8,601 nucleotides of DNA from Patescibacteria group bacterium. Its GTDB lineage: Bacteria > Patescibacteriota > Minisyncoccia > Phycocordibacterales > UBA1006. A program made the position numbers and the translations under genes. The stretch spans positions 1 to 8,601 of the forward strand of contig JAGQMO010000051.1 in assembly GCA_020428615.1 (NCBI GenBank), given 5' to 3'. The notes beneath the pieces were generated by a model. That model ran no database searches. It had not been told where the DNA came from and worked only from the letters and a program-made list of their open reading frames with translations. Shown here piece after piece: positions 6,315 through 8,601 of this stretch. The first letter of the stretch is position 1, and every line of letters begins with the position of its first letter.

Positions 6315-8303
6315 GCCTTCCATCTCTTTCCGCATTTTTTCTACTCGACCGTCAAATGTTTCTTCGTAAAAGTCGTCATACTTAGCTTGTGCAGCTGCGA
6401 TATCTCGCTTTGCATCGTCTTGGGTATAATTAACATTTGGATTCTTTGCTTTTTGTGCTGCTTGTTTTTTCGTTTGATCGAGCAAAGCTTTGAGGAGTGC
6501 AACCTGTTCTTTTTGTTCCTTTCTATTGAAATCAGTTGGTACACCTGTTTGTGGATGATTAATCCGCAATGTCATTGAATCATCATTTTTTGCTCGCTCA
6601 AGATCAAGACTATCTCGCCAGTATCGCGCACTTTTCTTCGCTTTTCGTTTGTCTTTTTCGAATCGTGCCTCGTCTTTGTAGTAATCTCGACCACTCAATT
6701 TCTGATCAGCGTTAATTGCTCCGAGTATTGCCTTTCGCTCAACATCTCGAGCCGATCGACCGGTAATTGACTGTAACAACTTTCCAAATTCATTTCCGAC
6801 AAGTCTGTTAAATCCAGGGATTTTTGTTACGTCAGCTTTACTCGCCATAGCTTTCTTACCAAAGTTATCAAATTTCTCACTGACACTCACGAGCTTGTTG
6901 CCGCGTTGCCCACCAGAAAGACCTTGTCGTAGACCACCAACAGCACCAAGCGCACCACCACCAAGGCGCGCTGCAGCACCGACCGCAGCGGTTCCCCCAG
7001 TTGCTACCAACGCTCCGGTTGCGACAATACCACCAATTCCTTTTTGAACCGAACTGACAATGGTATCTCCTAATTTACCCGAAAGATTCTTTGTTACTTT
7101 TTCGGTATAGTACAAGAAGAACATAATTGCCATGAGTGGAACAGCAACATGTACCATGATATTGAGTATTCCAGGAGACGGCGGAATTGAAAACGGCGTA
7201 TAAGAAAAGAGAATGATAATGTAAATGAAGAATACAAAGATTGGCGCCATAAACGCAAGTGAAAACAACTGTTTCAACCAATTGTTAAAACCAATGAAAG
7301 GAAGGTTTGGTTCCCCAAGAGCAAGAGATGCAAATGCGAGAGGTGAAATGATGGCAACCACAAACAAACCAATGGTTCGTGAGAGGAGGTGGAGCAGTAT
7401 AGAGAACAGTACCCGTCCTGCTATGATCATGATGAATAAGAGAAATACATACAACAGAGCTCGTACCCCAGTACCGTTTAGGTTTTCTGTTCCTTCGGTG
7501 TAGCTGTCCATGCTGAGACTTGCTATGAGTTCGGTAGTAATGCTTTTTGCTTCAGAGGTTGTTTGCACGGTGCCATCACTTGTTCCTACATCGAGTCCAT
7601 CACCAAGAGGTGCGGTAAATAATCCTGAGGGGGCTTCAATATTGCTATAGATGCTATGCGCGAGTAGGTTTCCTGCATCAACAACCACCCATGTAATGAA
7701 GAGTGAAAAATTAATCACGAGAGCAACAAGAATGGTACTGACCAATTGTCGTTTTGTTCCAGAACCACCATACTGCCTTCCAACAATCATTTTAAATGCT
7801 AAATAGAGTAGGGAAAATATAATAACAATGTTCGTTAAATCTCTCAGTATTCCCCATCCAATTTCTATAAATGGAATTCTATAGCTCGTTGATGAGATGG
7901 TGTAGAAGAGAAAATAATCAACCAGTGAGCCAATGATCCCTACAATATAGGAAGTAATAAACGCCAATTGTTCAACAATCCAAACAAAACCACCTTCTAT
8001 TTTATCTGGTATTGTATACGCTGCCCCTGCAAGTACTCCTCCAACAAGAAGTCGTTTCACCCATTTTGATTTGAGAACTTTTTTAAATCCTTCTCTAGCC
8101 ACAGCGTTTGGATTTATCTGTGCATACGTTTGATTAATAGTCATCTCAACAATATTGTTGAGATGACTATCTGTAGAAAACGAAGATGGTTGCATAACCA
8201 TGCGGTCGGCATTGTGAAAAAGAGGGGACGAGATTCGTATTGGTGCTAAAACTCCTATTGCAACAATAAGAGCGATCATAATGCTTTTGCTCATGGTCTT
8301 CAT
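6309..8303 (-). CDS. TrbL/VirB6-family polytopic membrane protein
   Basis: A 664-residue protein resembling the TrbL/VirB6 family, which forms the inner membrane core of type IV secretion and conjugation channels. There is a hydrophobic N-terminal helix (about 8-22) and a stretch to about 80 that contains the TYAQINPNAVA segment. Membrane segments follow at about 82-97, 104-136, 150-173, 186-212, 280-303, 307-330, 344-368 and 377-399. The 149-212 region, with GILRDLTNIVIIFSLLYLAFK and a basic GRQYGGSGTKRQL loop, is the typical VirB6-like core of CPR proteins. After an Ala/Gly-rich segment (418-465), residues 466-664 form a highly charged, helical, probably cytoplasmic tail, longer than a minimal VirB6. 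The ATG at 8303 lies 7 nt after TATACT; Met4 is an alternative. A 34-bp perfect palindrome is embedded in codons for residues about 45-56. The stop lies within a terminator palindrome. Confidence 0.85.
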   Translation of the reverse strand: MKTMSKSIMIALIVAIGVLAPIRISSPLFHNADRMVMQPSSFSTDSHLNNIVEMTINQTYAQINPNAVAREGFKKVLKSKWVKRLLVGGVLAGAAYTIPDKIEGGFVWIVEQLAFITSYIVGIIGSLVDYFLFYTISSTSYRIPFIEIGWGILRDLTNIVIIFSLLYLAFKMIVGRQYGGSGTKRQLVSTILVALVINFSLFITWVVVDAGNLLAHSIYSNIEAPSGLFTAPLGDGLDVGTSDGTVQTTSEAKSITTELIASLSMDSYTEGTENLNGTGVRALLYVFLLFIMIIAGRVLFSILLHLLSRTIGLFVVAIISPLAFASLALGEPNLPFIGFNNWLKQLFSLAFMAPIFVFFIYIIILFSYTPFSIPPSPGILNIMVHVAVPLMAIMFFLYYTEKVTKNLSGKLGDTIVSSVQKGIGGIVATGALVATGGTAAVGAAARLGGGALGAVGGLRQGLSGGQRGNKLVSVSEKFDNFGKKAMASKADVTKIPGFNRLVGNEFGKLLQSITGRSARDVERKAILGAINADQKLSGRDYYKDEARFEKDKRKAKKSARYWRDSLDLERAKNDDSMTLRINHPQTGVPTDFNRKEQKEQVALLKALLDQTKKQAAQKAKNPNVNYTQDDAKRDIAAAQAKYDDFYEETFDGRVEKMRKEMEGN
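8137..8170. repeat. 34-bp perfect palindrome inside the VirB6-like coding sequence
   Basis: Positions 8137-8153 are the exact reverse complement of 8154-8170, with no mismatch and no spacer. It is translated in frame as roughly DSHLNNIVEMTI (residues 45-56) of the VirB6-like protein, between the N-terminal hydrophobic helix and the first core membrane segments. Neither side has a T-run, so it is not a standard terminator. It could form an mRNA hairpin about 135-165 nt after the start codon, or be an inserted palindromic element or a binding site. Confidence 0.8.
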
Positions 8304-8310
8304 AGTGTTC

Positions 8311-8321
8311 AGTATAGTATA
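8311..8321 (-). promoter_or_regulatory. Tandem -10 boxes (TATACTATACT) for the VirB6-like gene
   Basis: Two TATACT hexamers overlap by one base, at 8316-8311 and 8321-8316 on the minus strand. The nearer ends 7 nt before the ATG at 8303 and predicts a leaderless transcript. The farther has TTGGTT 17 bp upstream as a partial -35 and predicts a leader of about 5 nt. The whole promoter fits in the 47-bp gap after the upstream gene. Confidence 0.6.
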
Positions 8322-8350
8322 TTTTGTGATTCTAAACCAACCAATAAGGA

Positions 8351-8601
8351 CTATGTATTAACCCCAGAAATCGCAAGTGTATAGTCGTATTTGTCAGCAC
8401 TGTAGAAACTACGCCAACAATTTGTTCCGTCAGTATCACCTCCTCCCGATGAATTGATAATCTCAAATTTTCCTTGATTTCGGCAGAAGAGGAGCCCATA
8501 GTATCCGGCCGGAATACGGTTTGTTCTGGCAAATATTCGATCGACTCGGTACATATCTTTAATGTTCAATCGATTCTTGACTTCAGAAGGTAGATCATCA
8601 T
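8351..8601 (-). CDS. C-terminal end of an unrecognised protein (5' end outside window)
   Basis: The frame is open from the window edge to the TAG at 8353-8351, giving at least 83 codons. The visible part reads from DDLPSEVKNR through RIFARTNRIPAGYYGLLFC to YDYTLAISGVNT. An in-frame TTG at 8569 exists but has no -10 or ribosome binding site evidence in front of it and open sequence continues upstream, so it is treated as internal. The fragment has two Cys (in FCRNQG and NCWRSF), a Gly-rich SSGGGDTDGT stretch and aromatic beta-type sequence, and no membrane helix, which would suit the end of an exported or pilin-like protein. That is only a guess; I do not recognise the family. The next gene starts 47 bp downstream with its own promoter, and no terminator hairpin lies between. 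Confidence 0.6.
   Translation of the reverse strand, partial: DDLPSEVKNRLNIKDMYRVDRIFARTNRIPAGYYGLLFCRNQGKFEIINSSGGGDTDGTNCWRSFYSADKYDYTLAISGVNT

Noticed and set aside
8332..8532. Minus-strand ORF of 66 codons in another frame over the partial gene
   Set aside because: It overlaps a frame open to the window edge that carries the more protein-like sequence, and it would run into the VirB6 promoter region; treated as a shadow.
45..8601. Alternative genetic code with UGA as glycine, as in some CPR lineages, suggested by the absence of TGA stops
   Set aside because: All genes including a 1057-codon one read fully with the standard code and no in-frame TGA interrupts them; seven stops are too few to conclude anything from the lack of TGA in an AT-rich genome.
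1..8601. Integrated conjugative element or phage
   Set aside because: No integrase, relaxase, transposase, attachment repeats or phage structural genes are visible; the genes resemble a resident CPR envelope locus.

Overview
The window is AT-rich and carries seven genes, all on the minus strand, so transcription runs from high to low coordinates. Protein family resemblance, recalled without a search, points to a Patescibacteria/CPR genome, probably of the Parcubacteria type. The resemblances are a PrgI-family membrane protein, a TrbL/VirB6-family channel protein, a stand-alone VirB4/TraC N-terminal-like domain, and a secreted protein with Ig/PKD-like 'W..dG....gyGq..f.F' repeats. All reading frames are intact with the standard code. 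Five genes end in TAA, two in TAG and none in TGA.

Layout in transcription order. At 8601-8351 lies the C-terminal end of an unrecognised protein that begins outside the window. At 8303-6309 is a 664-residue polytopic TrbL/VirB6-like protein with a long charged cytoplasmic tail. At 6266-5478 is a 262-residue soluble protein with a helical N-terminal domain and an acidic, low-complexity C-terminal half. At 5427-5014 is a 137-residue PrgI-family protein. At 4952-4284 is a 222-residue VirB4/TraC N-terminal-like protein with no ATPase domain. At 4224-3208 is a secreted Ig-like protein. At 3218-45 is a 1057-residue surface protein that joins FN3-like domains, a VirB2-like two-helix membrane segment and a VirB1-like lytic transglycosylase.

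Together these look like part of a reduced type IV secretion or DNA-transfer-like envelope machine. PrgI/VirB3-like and VirB6-like proteins would form the membrane base. The VirB4 N-terminal-like protein would dock to it. The 1057-residue protein would supply a pilin-like membrane anchor and the wall-cutting enzyme. No VirB4 or VirD4 ATPase with a Walker A motif is present in the window, so the motor must be encoded elsewhere.

Regulation is unusual. Five genes have a TATACT or TATAAT hexamer ending 6-10 nt before the start codon, three of them with a TGn extension, and none has a clear Shine-Dalgarno sequence. This implies leaderless or nearly leaderless mRNAs with a promoter for almost every gene. 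Three intergenic gaps hold intrinsic-terminator-like hairpins whose 5' arm overlaps the upstream stop codon. Only the last two genes overlap and appear co-transcribed. There are also two long perfect palindromes: 32 bp at the end of the VirB6-like gene, and 34 bp inside that gene's N-terminal coding region. No rRNA, tRNA, CRISPR array or insertion sequence was seen. No gap longer than 65 bases lacks a gene.
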